In this document: one piece after another, positions 41,686-49,695 of the stretch
Layout of the letters: each line of letters begins with the position of its first letter
Position numbering within the stretch: position 1 is the first letter of the stretch
Source of the DNA: Mesorhizobium sp.
GTDB taxonomy: Bacteria > Pseudomonadota > Alphaproteobacteria > Rhizobiales > Rhizobiaceae
Length of the DNA: 64,000 nucleotides
Assembly (NCBI GenBank): GCA_004020315.1
Contig: SAQG01000002.1
Coordinates: 124,001 to 188,000, forward strand
Direction: 5' to 3'
The notes under the pieces: generated by a model
Told to the model about the DNA's origin: nothing
What the model saw: the letters and a program-made list of their open reading frames with translations, nothing else
The model's database searches: none
Position numbers and translations under genes: made by a program

Positions 41686-42690
41686 CTATTTCTTCAGCTC
41701 GATCCCGACGCCCTTGTTGACGAAGGCCAGCGTGTAGGATTTCTTGACGTCGATGCCGGCCGGCACGACCTTGGCCTTGAGCATTTTGTCGTAGAAGCTC
41801 TGGATGCGCGCGTCGGTCATCGCGCCGATGCCGAGTTTTTCCGTGTCGCCGGAATCGACGATGCCGAATTTCTTCATCTGCTCGATCGAAAACGCGATCT
41901 GCTCGTCGCTGATGTCGGGGTTATCCTTCTTGATCGCCGCATTGGCGGCAGCGTTGTCGCCGTAGAGATAATTGTACCAGCCCTTGGCCGAACCATCGAC
42001 AAAGCACTGAACCACCTCGGGCCGCTTGTCGATCGTGGCCTGCATGGTCTCGATCGTCGTCGCATAGGTGTCGAAGCCGTAGTCGGCGAGCAGGAACAAA
42101 TTGGGCTGGAAGCCGCCTTCCTTGGCGACGGCATACGGCTCCGAGGTCACATAGCCTTGCTGGATCGACTTCGGATTGGCGATGAAAGGTGCGGGGTTGA
42201 AGGTGTAGGGCACGCGCTTGGCCGGGTCGAAACCGAATTCCGTGATCATCCATTGGAAGAAGCTCTGCGCACCTTCGTCGCCGATGATGTACTGGTCCGC
42301 GTTCTTCAAATCCTCCCATTTGTCGAGGCCCTGACCCGGATGGCTCATGATCACCTGCGGCTCTTTCTGGAAGGAGGCGGCGACCACGCGCAGCGGAATG
42401 TCCTGCTGAACGGCATCGAAGGCCTGCAGCATGTTGCCGCCCATGTAGAAGTCGATCTTGCCAGCCAGTAGCAGCGGCCGCCCGCTGACCTGCGGGCCAC
42501 CTTGCATGATCGTTACGTCGAGCCCGCAAGCCGCATAGGTGCCATCAGCGACCGCCTGATAATAGCCGCCGTGCTCTGCCTGGGCGAGCCAATTGGTGCC
42601 GAAGGTGACTTTTTCATTTGCTGCCGCGCTTAGTGCGCTTGCGGCAAGCAGCACGATCGCGCCAGCCGAAATCTTAACTTTTCCGTCCAT
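41686..42690 (-). CDS. NMT1/THI5-like ABC substrate-binding protein
   Basis: 334-residue periplasmic protein: a Sec signal peptide (about 1-23, ending SALSAAANEK) then the NMT1-type fold with VTFGTNWLAQAEHGGYYQAV, which is the thiamin-precursor/pyrimidine-binding branch, and GDEGAQSFFQWMITEFGFD. First gene of the importer-amidohydrolase operon. Family ligands include formylaminopyrimidine, hydroxymethylpyrimidine and riboflavin, so a planar N-heterocycle is the best guess. Confidence 0.87.
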   Translation of the reverse strand: MDGKVKISAGAIVLLAASALSAAANEKVTFGTNWLAQAEHGGYYQAVADGTYAACGLDVTIMQGGPQVSGRPLLLAGKIDFYMGGNMLQAFDAVQQDIPLRVVAASFQKEPQVIMSHPGQGLDKWEDLKNADQYIIGDEGAQSFFQWMITEFGFDPAKRVPYTFNPAPFIANPKSIQQGYVTSEPYAVAKEGGFQPNLFLLADYGFDTYATTIETMQATIDKRPEVVQCFVDGSAKGWYNYLYGDNAAANAAIKKDNPDISDEQIAFSIEQMKKFGIVDSGDTEKLGIGAMTDARIQSFYDKMLKAKVVPAGIDVKKSYTLAFVNKGVGIELKK

Positions 42691-42943
42691 CCACACCACC
42701 CTCAGTTGGCTCAGGCGCGCCACGCGCCGGCTCGACACCATCGATTCAAGAAGCAAGACACATGCCATCGCCCGGACCGCCCGCCTGCGCAACAGTGGTG
42801 CGCGAAGGCCGGACGGGTCATGCTGTACCGAAGGCATCGTGCCTATTTTTTGAACGCCTGTCCACAATCGCCCTGATAGTATGCACTGCATCTTGAAGGG
42901 GCCGCTAATCCGGCTTTAAGCTGGCGGCAGACTGGAGATTGTC

Positions 42944-43327
42944 GTGTTCAAATTCCTCACGCCGAAGTCGATCAAACCGCCCTTCGCCCGCTACAGCCAT
43001 GGCGTCGAGGTGCCGCCCGGCAACAGGCTGGTGCTGTGTTCTGGCCAGGTCGCCATCACTCCGGACGATCAGATCCCGGAGGATGCCGGCGCGCAGGCCG
43101 AGCTCTGTTTTCAAAACGTCGCAGCGATTCTTGGCGACGCCGGCCTTGGACTTTCCGACATCATCCGCATCAACGCTTATGTCACCGACCGCGCCTTCCT
43201 GCGGCCCTATATGGACGTCCGCGACCGCCTGTTCACCAGCCCGGCACCCGCCTCGACACTGATGATCGTATCCGGTTTCGCGCGGCCGGAATTCAAGGTC
43301 GAGATCGAGGTCATCGCGGCAGGGTGA
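42944..43327 (+). CDS. RidA-family protein
   Basis: 127 residues of the RidA/YjgF trimeric fold (LVLCSGQVAITPDDQIPED, DIIRINAYVTDRAFL, EFKVEIEVIAAG). Some members hydrolyse reactive enamines/imines; in heterocycle pathways such as Rut they act on aminoacrylate or carbamate. The start is a GTG with GGAG 6 nt upstream. It is divergent from the ABC importer operon across 253 bp and 168 bp before the creatininase-family gene. Confidence 0.87.
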   Translation: MFKFLTPKSIKPPFARYSHGVEVPPGNRLVLCSGQVAITPDDQIPEDAGAQAELCFQNVAAILGDAGLGLSDIIRINAYVTDRAFLRPYMDVRDRLFTSPAPASTLMIVSGFARPEFKVEIEVIAAG

Positions 43328-43392
43328 GGAGCGCTGGCTGAAGGCTGAGAATCGACAGGCCAGTGATCTCAAGTTACACGAAAAAGGCTGGT

Positions 43393-43461
43393 GCTGCCCC
43401 TCATCCGCCTGCAGGCCCTTCTCCCATCCTTCACCGGGAGAGGGTAAGGGTGAGGGGCAGC
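43393..43461. repeat. 69-bp near-palindromic element (GCTGCCCCTCA...TGAGGGGCAGC)
   Basis: The ends are perfectly complementary over 11 bases, and inner parts (CCTTCTCCC / GGGAGAGGG) also pair, so the element can fold into one long hairpin. The sequence type is common between genes in Hyphomicrobiales and looks like a MITE or REP unit. It lies between RidA and creatininase-family genes, unrelated to the CATGA-type family. Confidence 0.75.
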
Positions 43462-43495
43462 GCAGACGCGCATTCAGTCTCTTCGGGGTTTCAAA

Positions 43496-44299
43496 ATGGC
43501 CGGAACAAAAAGACGCGTGTGGTGGGGCGACTACCGGACCACCGAATACGCCACCATCGATCCGGAGGCGACGATCGCTGTCCTGCCAGTGGCGGCGATC
43601 GAACAGCACGGGCCGCATCTGCCGGTTTCGACCGACACCTCGATCATGAACGGCATGCTCGAAACGGTGATCGCCCGCCTGCCCGGCGATCTCGACATCC
43701 GCATCCTGCCGGTCCAGGCAGTGGGCAAGTCGAACGAACACCTGCATGCGCCGGGAACCCTCACTTTGCCGGCGGCAACCTTGATCGAGGCGTGGACCGA
43801 ACTCGGCCTGTCGATCGCGCGGGCCGGCGTCAGGAAATTGATCGTCGTCAACTCGCATGGCGGCAACGAGGAGATTATGGGCATCATCACGCGCGAATTG
43901 CGTGTGCGTGTAAAGATGCTGGCGGTGAAGACGAGTTGGCAGCGCTTTGGCCGGCCAGCCGGCATGTATACCGAGCTTGAAGACCGCCACGGCATCCATG
44001 GCGGCGATGTCGAGACCTCGCTGATGCTGCATTTCCGGCCGGACCTGGTCGACATGGCGAAGGCCGACAATTTCGTGTCCAACGTCGCCCGGGCCGAAAA
44101 GGAATTTGCGCTGCTGCGCCACACCGGAACGCACGCCTTCGCCTGGATCGCCACCGATCTGAATCCGAACGGCGTGGTCGGCGATGCCAGCATTGCAACG
44201 GCCGAAAAAGGCAGGCTCACCGCCAACCATCAGGCCGACGGGTTCATCAGCCTGTTGAAGGACGTGCGCAAGGCGAAGCTGGCCGACTGGCTGGCATAG
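43496..44299 (+). CDS. creatininase-family amidohydrolase
   Basis: 267 residues with the family metal ligands: E36 and H38 in VAAIEQHGPHLP, D47 in PVSTD, H121 in VVNSHGGNEE, and the Glu of HGGDVETSLML. The family includes creatininase and several lactam or formamide hydrolases such as MftE. With the deaminase-like amidohydrolase, RidA and importer nearby, opening of a small N-ring is plausible. The palindromic repeat at 43393 precedes it and another at 44305 follows it. Confidence 0.85.
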   Translation: MAGTKRRVWWGDYRTTEYATIDPEATIAVLPVAAIEQHGPHLPVSTDTSIMNGMLETVIARLPGDLDIRILPVQAVGKSNEHLHAPGTLTLPAATLIEAWTELGLSIARAGVRKLIVVNSHGGNEEIMGIITRELRVRVKMLAVKTSWQRFGRPAGMYTELEDRHGIHGGDVETSLMLHFRPDLVDMAKADNFVSNVARAEKEFALLRHTGTHAFAWIATDLNPNGVVGDASIATAEKGRLTANHQADGFISLLKDVRKAKLADWLA

Positions 44300-44304
44300 T
44301 CAGA

Positions 44305-44369
44305 ACACGATCCCCGAAAAGGTCAGCGCGGCAAAAAACGGAATCCGGTTTTCGGAAAAGATCATGGTC
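44305..44369. repeat. dispersed palindromic element, copy 5
   Basis: CACGATCC...GATCATGGTC with the AGGTCAGCG...GGAATCCGGTTTTCGG core shared with the copy between soxB and soxD. It lies between convergent genes, where it could act as a bidirectional stem. Confidence 0.7.
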
Positions 44370-44374
44370 AAGCT

Positions 44375-44884
44375 CTAGCCGTCGATCTTTAGCGCAAAGG
44401 GCGTGCCTTCGAAGGCCTCGGCGCCGCGCCCGATCGCCTCGATCGCGCGAATCATGCGGCCGTTGCGATCAAGAAGCGCATCGGCGACCGCAACTAACCG
44501 CGGATTGGGTGTCGCCGTCGGCGACAGCGCACGCAGCGTCTCAGCCAATTCGACCTCGCAGCGCTTCGGCGCCAATGCCGCCGCGATGATGTAGGCCGAG
44601 GCCGTCGACCGGCTGATACCGGCATAGCAATGCACGACCAGCGGTCTCGCACGATCCCATCGACGCGCAAAATCGAGCAGGTTGCGAACATGCTCCTCGC
44701 CCGGCATGGTCATCCCCTCTTGCGCGACGGCAATGTCGTGCATGACTAGATGCAGATGGTTCTCCTGGGCGATCGACGCCGGCCGCGTCACCTCGGTGCC
44801 GGCGGCCAGCAGCGAAAGCAGCCGCTCGGCGCCGGTTTTTGCGACCGTTTCCTCGACCTTCGACAGCGAACAGACATGGATCAT
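44375..44884 (-). CDS. tyrosine-phosphatase-like protein
   Basis: 169 residues with the HCX5R signature HCYAGISRS (H85, C86, R92) and the upstream general-acid loop (LHLVMHDIAVAQEG, with an Asp). It is a dual-specificity-type fold without extra domains. It starts 17 nt after the cobC stop on the same strand, so it is probably co-transcribed with a cobalamin gene. A role as a small-molecule phosphatase in cobalamin synthesis is possible but unproven; protein tyrosine phosphatase is equally possible. Confidence 0.8.
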   Translation of the reverse strand: MIHVCSLSKVEETVAKTGAERLLSLLAAGTEVTRPASIAQENHLHLVMHDIAVAQEGMTMPGEEHVRNLLDFARRWDRARPLVVHCYAGISRSTASAYIIAAALAPKRCEVELAETLRALSPTATPNPRLVAVADALLDRNGRMIRAIEAIGRGAEAFEGTPFALKIDG

Positions 44885-44901
44885 TTGCTTGATCTCCTAA
44901 T

Positions 44902-45939
44902 TTAGGTGTCATCGTCGCGCTGTTGCGCCCATACGGCAAGTGCCGCTTCGAGCCGCTGCCATTCCTCGTCCCCGCCCGGCAGCCCGGCGCGCAGCACATG
45001 CGGCCGGCCGGAAAAATGACGAAGCAGGATGCCGCGCGCGCCAAGCGCCGAAAACAGGCCGGCGGCGTCCGCCAGCCTGATATAGCGGAACAGCGTGGTG
45101 CCGTCGGCGACCGGGACACCGAAGCGGCCGAACAGCGTATCGAGCCGCGCCGCATCCCTAGCCAGACGGCATCGCATCTCGGCCTGCCAGCCGCTGTCGG
45201 CAAGCGCGCGAATACCATATTCGAGTGCCGGTCCGGCAACCGCCCACGGCCCGAACTGCGCCTCCAGCCGTTCGACCGTCAGCGGGTCGGCCAATGCAAA
45301 GCCAAGTCGCAGGCCGGCAAGGCCGAAGAACTTGCCGAAGGAACGCAGCACGACGATGCCGCCTTGCTCGACATCGCCGGCCAGGCTCTCGCCAAGCGGG
45401 CCGACATCCATGAACGCCTCGTCGACGACCAGCAACCCGCCTTTAGCGCGCATTTTTTCGGCAAGCTCAAGCAGCTTCTTGCGTTCGATGATACGCCCGT
45501 CCGGATTGTTGGGGTTGACGATGATGGCAAGGTCGGCTCCTGCCAGGGCATCGAAATCGTCGACCTCCATCACAGCATGGCCAGCGATTGCCGCTGCCCG
45601 TTGATGTTCGGCATAGGTCGGCCCGAGCACCAGCGCCTTGCCGGGGCTCGCCAGCGAGGCGACGCGCGGCAACAGGATCTGTGTGCCCGGCGCTGCCGTC
45701 ACATTCGCTGCCGATGGCGCGCCATAGGCGCTTGCCGCGACTTCGGCCAACTCGCGGGCACGCGCGGCTTCCGGCAATCTTGCTAGAGCGGTGGCGGGCA
45801 ACTCGAAAAACGGATAGGAGTGCGGATTGATACCGGTCGAGAGGTCGACGAAGGGCTGTGGCGCATGCGGAAAAAGCGCCCTCGCCCGGCCAAGGCTTCC
45901 GCCGTGATCCGCCACTGCCGCTCCATCAAGAGACTTCAT
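44902..45939 (-). CDS. cobC: threonine-phosphate decarboxylase (cobalamin biosynthesis)
   Basis: 345-residue PLP enzyme that makes (R)-1-amino-2-propanol phosphate, the aminopropanol arm of cobalamin. Motifs: DHGGSLGRARALFP at the N-terminus, DLSTGINPHSYPFF, IIVNPNNPDGRII, VVDEAFMDVG, and the Schiff-base Lys in LRSFGKFFGLAGLRLGF. Called cobC by Pseudomonas denitrificans nomenclature. The ATG overlaps that of cobD on the opposite strand (shared CATG). Confidence 0.92.
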   Translation of the reverse strand: MKSLDGAAVADHGGSLGRARALFPHAPQPFVDLSTGINPHSYPFFELPATALARLPEAARARELAEVAASAYGAPSAANVTAAPGTQILLPRVASLASPGKALVLGPTYAEHQRAAAIAGHAVMEVDDFDALAGADLAIIVNPNNPDGRIIERKKLLELAEKMRAKGGLLVVDEAFMDVGPLGESLAGDVEQGGIVVLRSFGKFFGLAGLRLGFALADPLTVERLEAQFGPWAVAGPALEYGIRALADSGWQAEMRCRLARDAARLDTLFGRFGVPVADGTTLFRYIRLADAAGLFSALGARGILLRHFSGRPHVLRAGLPGGDEEWQRLEAALAVWAQQRDDDT

Positions 45940-46900
45940 GTCGATCCTGATCGCTTTCCTGTCACTGCTTGTTGAATTCGCTGTCGGCTACCCGGGCTGG
46001 CTGCTTGGTGCCGTCGGCCATCCCGTCACCTGGTTTGGCAGGCTGATATCCTTTCTCGACCGCAGGCTCAACCGCGCCACTGATTCCGACGCTGTCCGTC
46101 GTCGGCGCGGCGTTGAGGCGCTGCTGATCATCGTGCTGGTGCCGGCCACCATCGCTTTCGCAGTGGAAACCTCGCTTGCGGGCATTCCGGCCGGATTGAT
46201 CCTCACGGCGATTTTGGCGACATCGCTGCTGTCACAGAAGAGCCTGGCCGAGCATGTCGAGGCGGTGGCCGACGGGCTCGACAATGGTGGACTCGACATC
46301 GGCCGTGTTGCCGTCTCGCGGATCGTCGGCCGCGATCCGGAAAAGCTCGACAGAGCCGGCGTCTGCCGCGCGGCGATCGAAAGCCTGGCCGAGAATTTTT
46401 CCGACGGCGTCGTCGCGCCCGTCTTCTGGATCGGCGTCGGCGGGTTGGCCGGCGGCGTCGCCTACAAGGCCGCCAACACCGCCGATTCGATGATCGGCCA
46501 CCGCACCCCGCGCCACGAGGCCTTCGGCAGGGCGGCAGCGCGCTTCGACGATCTGATCAACCTGCCGGCGTCGCGGCTGACCGCGCTGCTCATCGTGCTG
46601 GCCGCCTTCTTCGTCAAAGGCGCCGATGCCGGTAACGCCTGGCGCGCTATGCGGCGCGACGCGAAAAAGCACCGCTCCCCCAATGCCGGCTGGCCGGAGG
46701 CAGCGATGGCTGGCGCACTCGGCCTGGCACTTGCCGGGCCGCGCTCCTACGACGGCGTCATGGTCGACGATGCGTTCATGGGCGAAGGCGGCCGCCGCGA
46801 TGTCGAGAGCATGGACATCAGGCGAGCGCTAAGACTTTACCGTGTCGCCGACTTTCTGCTGATCGCGCTGTTCGGCTTGCTGTCGGTGATCGTTGCGTGA
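45938..46900 (+). CDS. cobD: adenosylcobinamide-phosphate synthase
   Basis: 320-residue integral membrane enzyme (CbiB/CobD) that joins the aminopropanol arm to adenosylcobyric acid. Family motifs: GYPGWLLGAVGHPVTWFGRL, ESLAENFSDGVVAPVFW, YKAANTADSMIGHRTPRHEAF cut here as YKAANTADSMIGH, and GPRSYDGVMVDDAFMGEG. Divergent from cobC with overlapping start codons. No strong ribosome site is seen; AAGAGAC lies upstream inside the cobC coding sequence. Confidence 0.92.
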   Translation: MSILIAFLSLLVEFAVGYPGWLLGAVGHPVTWFGRLISFLDRRLNRATDSDAVRRRRGVEALLIIVLVPATIAFAVETSLAGIPAGLILTAILATSLLSQKSLAEHVEAVADGLDNGGLDIGRVAVSRIVGRDPEKLDRAGVCRAAIESLAENFSDGVVAPVFWIGVGGLAGGVAYKAANTADSMIGHRTPRHEAFGRAAARFDDLINLPASRLTALLIVLAAFFVKGADAGNAWRAMRRDAKKHRSPNAGWPEAAMAGALGLALAGPRSYDGVMVDDAFMGEGGRRDVESMDIRRALRLYRVADFLLIALFGLLSVIVA

Positions 46901-46939
46901 CGTTCAATCCATATCTGCAACGGCCGGTCGAGACCACCA

Positions 46940-46967
46940 AAACAAAAAAGCCCGCCTCGGGGGCGGG
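46940..46967 (-). terminator. rho-independent terminator of the cbtBA-cobPO operon
   Basis: CCCGCC (46951-46956) pairs with GGCGGG (46962-46967) across a 5-nt loop. On the minus strand the stem is followed by TTTTTTGTTTT. It lies about 90 nt after the cobO stop and also next to the convergent cobD end. Confidence 0.85.
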
Positions 46968-47057
46968 TCGCTGGCGCAAATCAGCACCATGCGTAAATCA
47001 ATAGCATAACTGCCGTCACAAAGCAACTTGAAGCCCCACAAGCGCGGGCAGAACCCC

Positions 47058-47696
47058 TCAGAACTCTATGCCTTGCTGCGCCTTCACGCCGGCGGAAAAG
47101 TGATGCTTGGTCACGCCCATTTCGGTGACAAGATCGGCGGCATCGACCAGCGCCGGCTTGGCGTTGCGGCCGGTGACGACGACATGCAGACCCTCGCGCC
47201 GCCCTTTCAGCGCCGCTACCACCTTGTCGAGATCGAGATAGTCGTAGCGCAGCGCGATATTCAGCTCGTCGAGCACCAGAAGGCTGATCGATGGATCGGC
47301 CATCAGCTCGAGCGCCTTGGCCCAAGCGGCTTCGGCGGCAGCGATGTCGCGCTTCAGATCCTGCGTCTCCCACGTGAAACCCTCGCCCATCGTGTGCCAG
47401 ACGACCCGATCGCCGAAAGCGGCAAAAGCGTCCTTCTCGCCAGTGTGCCATTTGCCCTTGATGAACTGGACGACGCCGACGCGCTTGCCGTAGCCGAGCA
47501 TCCTCAGCGCCAGCCCGAAGGCGGCAGTGGTCTTGCCCTTGCCGTGCCCGGTGTTGACGATCAGCAGCCCCTTCTCGACCGTCTTTGCCGCGACCTCGGC
47601 GTCCTGCACCGCCTTGCGCTTGGCCATCTTGGCGCGGTGGCGTTCCTCGTCCCTGTCGTCAATCGGCTTGTCTTCGATGTGTTTGCTATCAGCCAT
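47058..47696 (-). CDS. cobO: cob(I)yrinic acid a,c-diamide adenosyltransferase
   Basis: 212 residues of the CobO/BtuR family: Walker A NTGHGKGKTTAA near residue 48, QFIKGKWHTGE and LDELNIALRYDYLDLD, VVVTGRNA. It adds the 5'-deoxyadenosyl group to cobalt. It starts 1 nt after the cobP stop. The N-terminal 40 residues are charged and probably flexible. Confidence 0.93.
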   Translation of the reverse strand: MADSKHIEDKPIDDRDEERHRAKMAKRKAVQDAEVAAKTVEKGLLIVNTGHGKGKTTAAFGLALRMLGYGKRVGVVQFIKGKWHTGEKDAFAAFGDRVVWHTMGEGFTWETQDLKRDIAAAEAAWAKALELMADPSISLLVLDELNIALRYDYLDLDKVVAALKGRREGLHVVVTGRNAKPALVDAADLVTEMGVTKHHFSAGVKAQQGIEF

Positions 47697-47697
47697 G

Positions 47698-48225
47698 TCA
47701 CTTCACCTCGAGCGGCAGCCCCGCCACCATCAGCAGTACCATATCGGCCACTGCCGCGACCTGCTGGTTGAGCCGGCCGGCGGCATCGCGAAACCGGCGG
47801 GCGAGCGCATTGTCGGGCACGATGCCCTGGCCAACCTCGTTGGAAACCACGAACCATGGCCCGCGAGGCCGCGACAGCACATCCGCCAGCCCCCGGCATT
47901 CGGCCTCAATGTCATGTTCGGCCAGCATATGATTGGTCAGCCACAGCGTCAGGCAGTCGATCAGGACGGGCCGGCCGTCAGGCAAAGCCTCGATCGCGCC
48001 GACGAGATCGAGCGGCGCATCGATGGTCGTCCAGCCCTCGCCGCGCCGCGCCCGGTGCAGCGCGATGCGTTCGCGCATCTCGTCGTCATAGGCTTGCGCC
48101 GTGGCGATGTAGGCCCAGGGCGCCGGGCAGGCCGTCACCAGCCTTTCGGCATGCGCGCTCTTGCCGGAGCGCGCACCGCCGATGACCAGGGTCAGCTTGC
48201 CGCCGGGAGCAGCGCGATCAGGCAA
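47698..48225 (-). CDS. cobP: adenosylcobinamide kinase / guanylyltransferase
   Basis: 175 residues. P-loop VIGGARSGKSAHAE near residue 14, IATAQAYDDEMRERIALH with the guanylylated His, and EVGQGIVPDNALARRFRD. It converts adenosylcobinamide to its GDP ester in the nucleotide-loop branch. The N-terminus overlaps the cbtA end by 8 nt, placing a transporter and a salvage/synthesis enzyme in one operon. Confidence 0.93.
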   Translation of the reverse strand: MPDRAAPGGKLTLVIGGARSGKSAHAERLVTACPAPWAYIATAQAYDDEMRERIALHRARRGEGWTTIDAPLDLVGAIEALPDGRPVLIDCLTLWLTNHMLAEHDIEAECRGLADVLSRPRGPWFVVSNEVGQGIVPDNALARRFRDAAGRLNQQVAAVADMVLLMVAGLPLEVK

Positions 48226-48994
48226 AGCTGTCGCGCAGGCTGGTCGTGGTGCCGGTCAAGCGGCCACGCACCACGCCGACGACAGCGCCGAGCACCAGCC
48301 AGAACACCAGATTGGTCAGCGTCACCGCCACCACGAACTGGTGGTGCAGACCTTCCGGGATCGGCGACTCGAAACTGCCGGGCTGCGGCGCGCCGACAAT
48401 ATGCGGGGCCACAATCAACGCCACGGCAACAAGGGCCAGCGGCGGCGACCTGCGGAAGGCGAGCAGGCCGAGACCGGCCGCCGTCGCCACCACCGTCGCC
48501 GTCCACCAGATCTGGCGCTGGGTGAGATCGGCTGCCGGCATTGCTGGCAGTTCGGGCGGCAGGCCAAGGTTCGGAGCCAGCGTGAACACGGCAAAGCCGG
48601 CAAGGCCCCAGAACAGGCCCTGACGCCAATTGCCGATGCCGCCGGCGAACTCCGAAGCGGCGACCAGGATCAGCGCAAATCCGATGCCGGTGACGACATT
48701 GGCAACGACATTCCAGGCGAACCGTTCAAAACCGTCGGCCGGCGCCCAGCCCTCCTCTTCCGGAGCGGTAGCTTCGGTCGGCGCTGGCGCCGCACCGGTC
48801 ATGGCATTGGTATCCCCGGCGTTCGCGGCCGGCGCCGCAACATGGTCATGCGTGTGACCACCGCCGGCCTGTTCGTAGACTTCCGCCTTGAGAATGAGCG
48901 GCACGGTGGCGTAGGCCTGCATGCAGGCAAGGACGACGCCGGCCACAAGCCCTGCGATCGCCGCGATGAACACGACGTTGCGAAACAATGTCAT
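48218..48994 (-). CDS. cbtA: cobalt transporter CbtA
   Basis: 258-residue membrane protein of the CbtA family with about five spans, a His-rich loop after the first span (GGGHTHDHV) and a Pro/Ala/Glu-rich linker. Conserved features include SEFAGGIGNWRQGLFWGLAGF and TNLVFWLVLGAVVGV. It works with CbtB as a secondary cobalt importer and is under a cobalamin riboswitch upstream of cbtB. Confidence 0.88.
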   Translation of the reverse strand: MTLFRNVVFIAAIAGLVAGVVLACMQAYATVPLILKAEVYEQAGGGHTHDHVAAPAANAGDTNAMTGAAPAPTEATAPEEEGWAPADGFERFAWNVVANVVTGIGFALILVAASEFAGGIGNWRQGLFWGLAGFAVFTLAPNLGLPPELPAMPAADLTQRQIWWTATVVATAAGLGLLAFRRSPPLALVAVALIVAPHIVGAPQPGSFESPIPEGLHHQFVVAVTLTNLVFWLVLGAVVGVVRGRLTGTTTSLRDSFA

Positions 48995-49009
48995 GATGTC
49001 AGCCCCTCG

Positions 49010-49189
49010 TCAGTGGCAGGGAAAGCCCATCGAATGGCGATAGTCGTGGGCCGCATTGTGGACCGCATCGATATGCGAGAAGCCGACAAAACCCATGACG
49101 AAAACGCCGAGAAATGCAGCAAGCGCCAGCTGCATGAAGCGCGACTGCGAGGAGACGGAAGCGCCGAAGGAGACGGAAGCGGTATTCAT
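49010..49189 (-). CDS. cbtB: cobalt transporter subunit CbtB
   Basis: 59 residues: one transmembrane span (about 22-40, LALAAFLGVFVMGFVGF) and the diagnostic His-rich end HNAAHDYRHSMGFPCH that binds Co2+. The start at 49189 gives the family length. First gene of the cbtB-cbtA-cobP-cobO operon; cbtA follows 15 nt later. A cobalamin riboswitch lies in the 5' leader. Confidence 0.88.
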   Translation of the reverse strand: MNTASVSFGASVSSQSRFMQLALAAFLGVFVMGFVGFSHIDAVHNAAHDYRHSMGFPCH

Positions 49190-49240
49190 GTCTTGTCCTT
49201 TCGCCCTCCACCCGAGGGCATAGAAGTCAGTTCTCCAGTC

Positions 49241-49412
49241 GCCGGCAGGTCTCCTGGCTCGCGGATCAGCGCCCTTCCCCACCTTCCCGAAGACAAATCT
49301 TCAGTGGCATATGGAGAGGACTACCGCACACAGTTGCGGGGGCAGCCACGGCATTGGGCAAACAATTCGCCCTCACCGCATTCCCTCTTGGTTCCAAAAC
49401 GGAACCGACGAC
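49241..49412 (-). ncRNA. cobalamin riboswitch upstream of cbtB
   Basis: Read on the minus strand the leader contains the landmarks of the cobalamin aptamer in order: GGGAATGCGGTGAGGG near the 5' end, GCTGCCCCCGCAACTGTG, GCCACTG, then the B12-box-like GAGCCAGGAGACCTGCC ending about 50 nt before cbtB. The cobalamin-bound form would switch off cbtB-cbtA-cobP-cobO, probably by blocking the ribosome site. Exact ends are approximate. Confidence 0.92.
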
Positions 49413-49695
49413 GGTTGCGACTATAGGCAGAATCGTAACGCCCGGCAAACCAAATTCCGCCAGCTACCAGCGCGAATGCGCCGTCTCCGCAGACCAGCCA
49501 GCCGTCACCGCGATTGACAAACGAGCAGCCGGGATATCGGCTGGCGTATCACAGGCCGGCGTGCTGATGCCCGAGGAACAGCGGCGGCATGCAGCGCCAT
49601 CGCCTGGGCCCTGAACATCGGAGGGTATGGCCACCTTCTTTTGGCGGGGGCAACCATGATAGTCGTCTTGCAGTGCTGAATCAGATTGCGAGACC

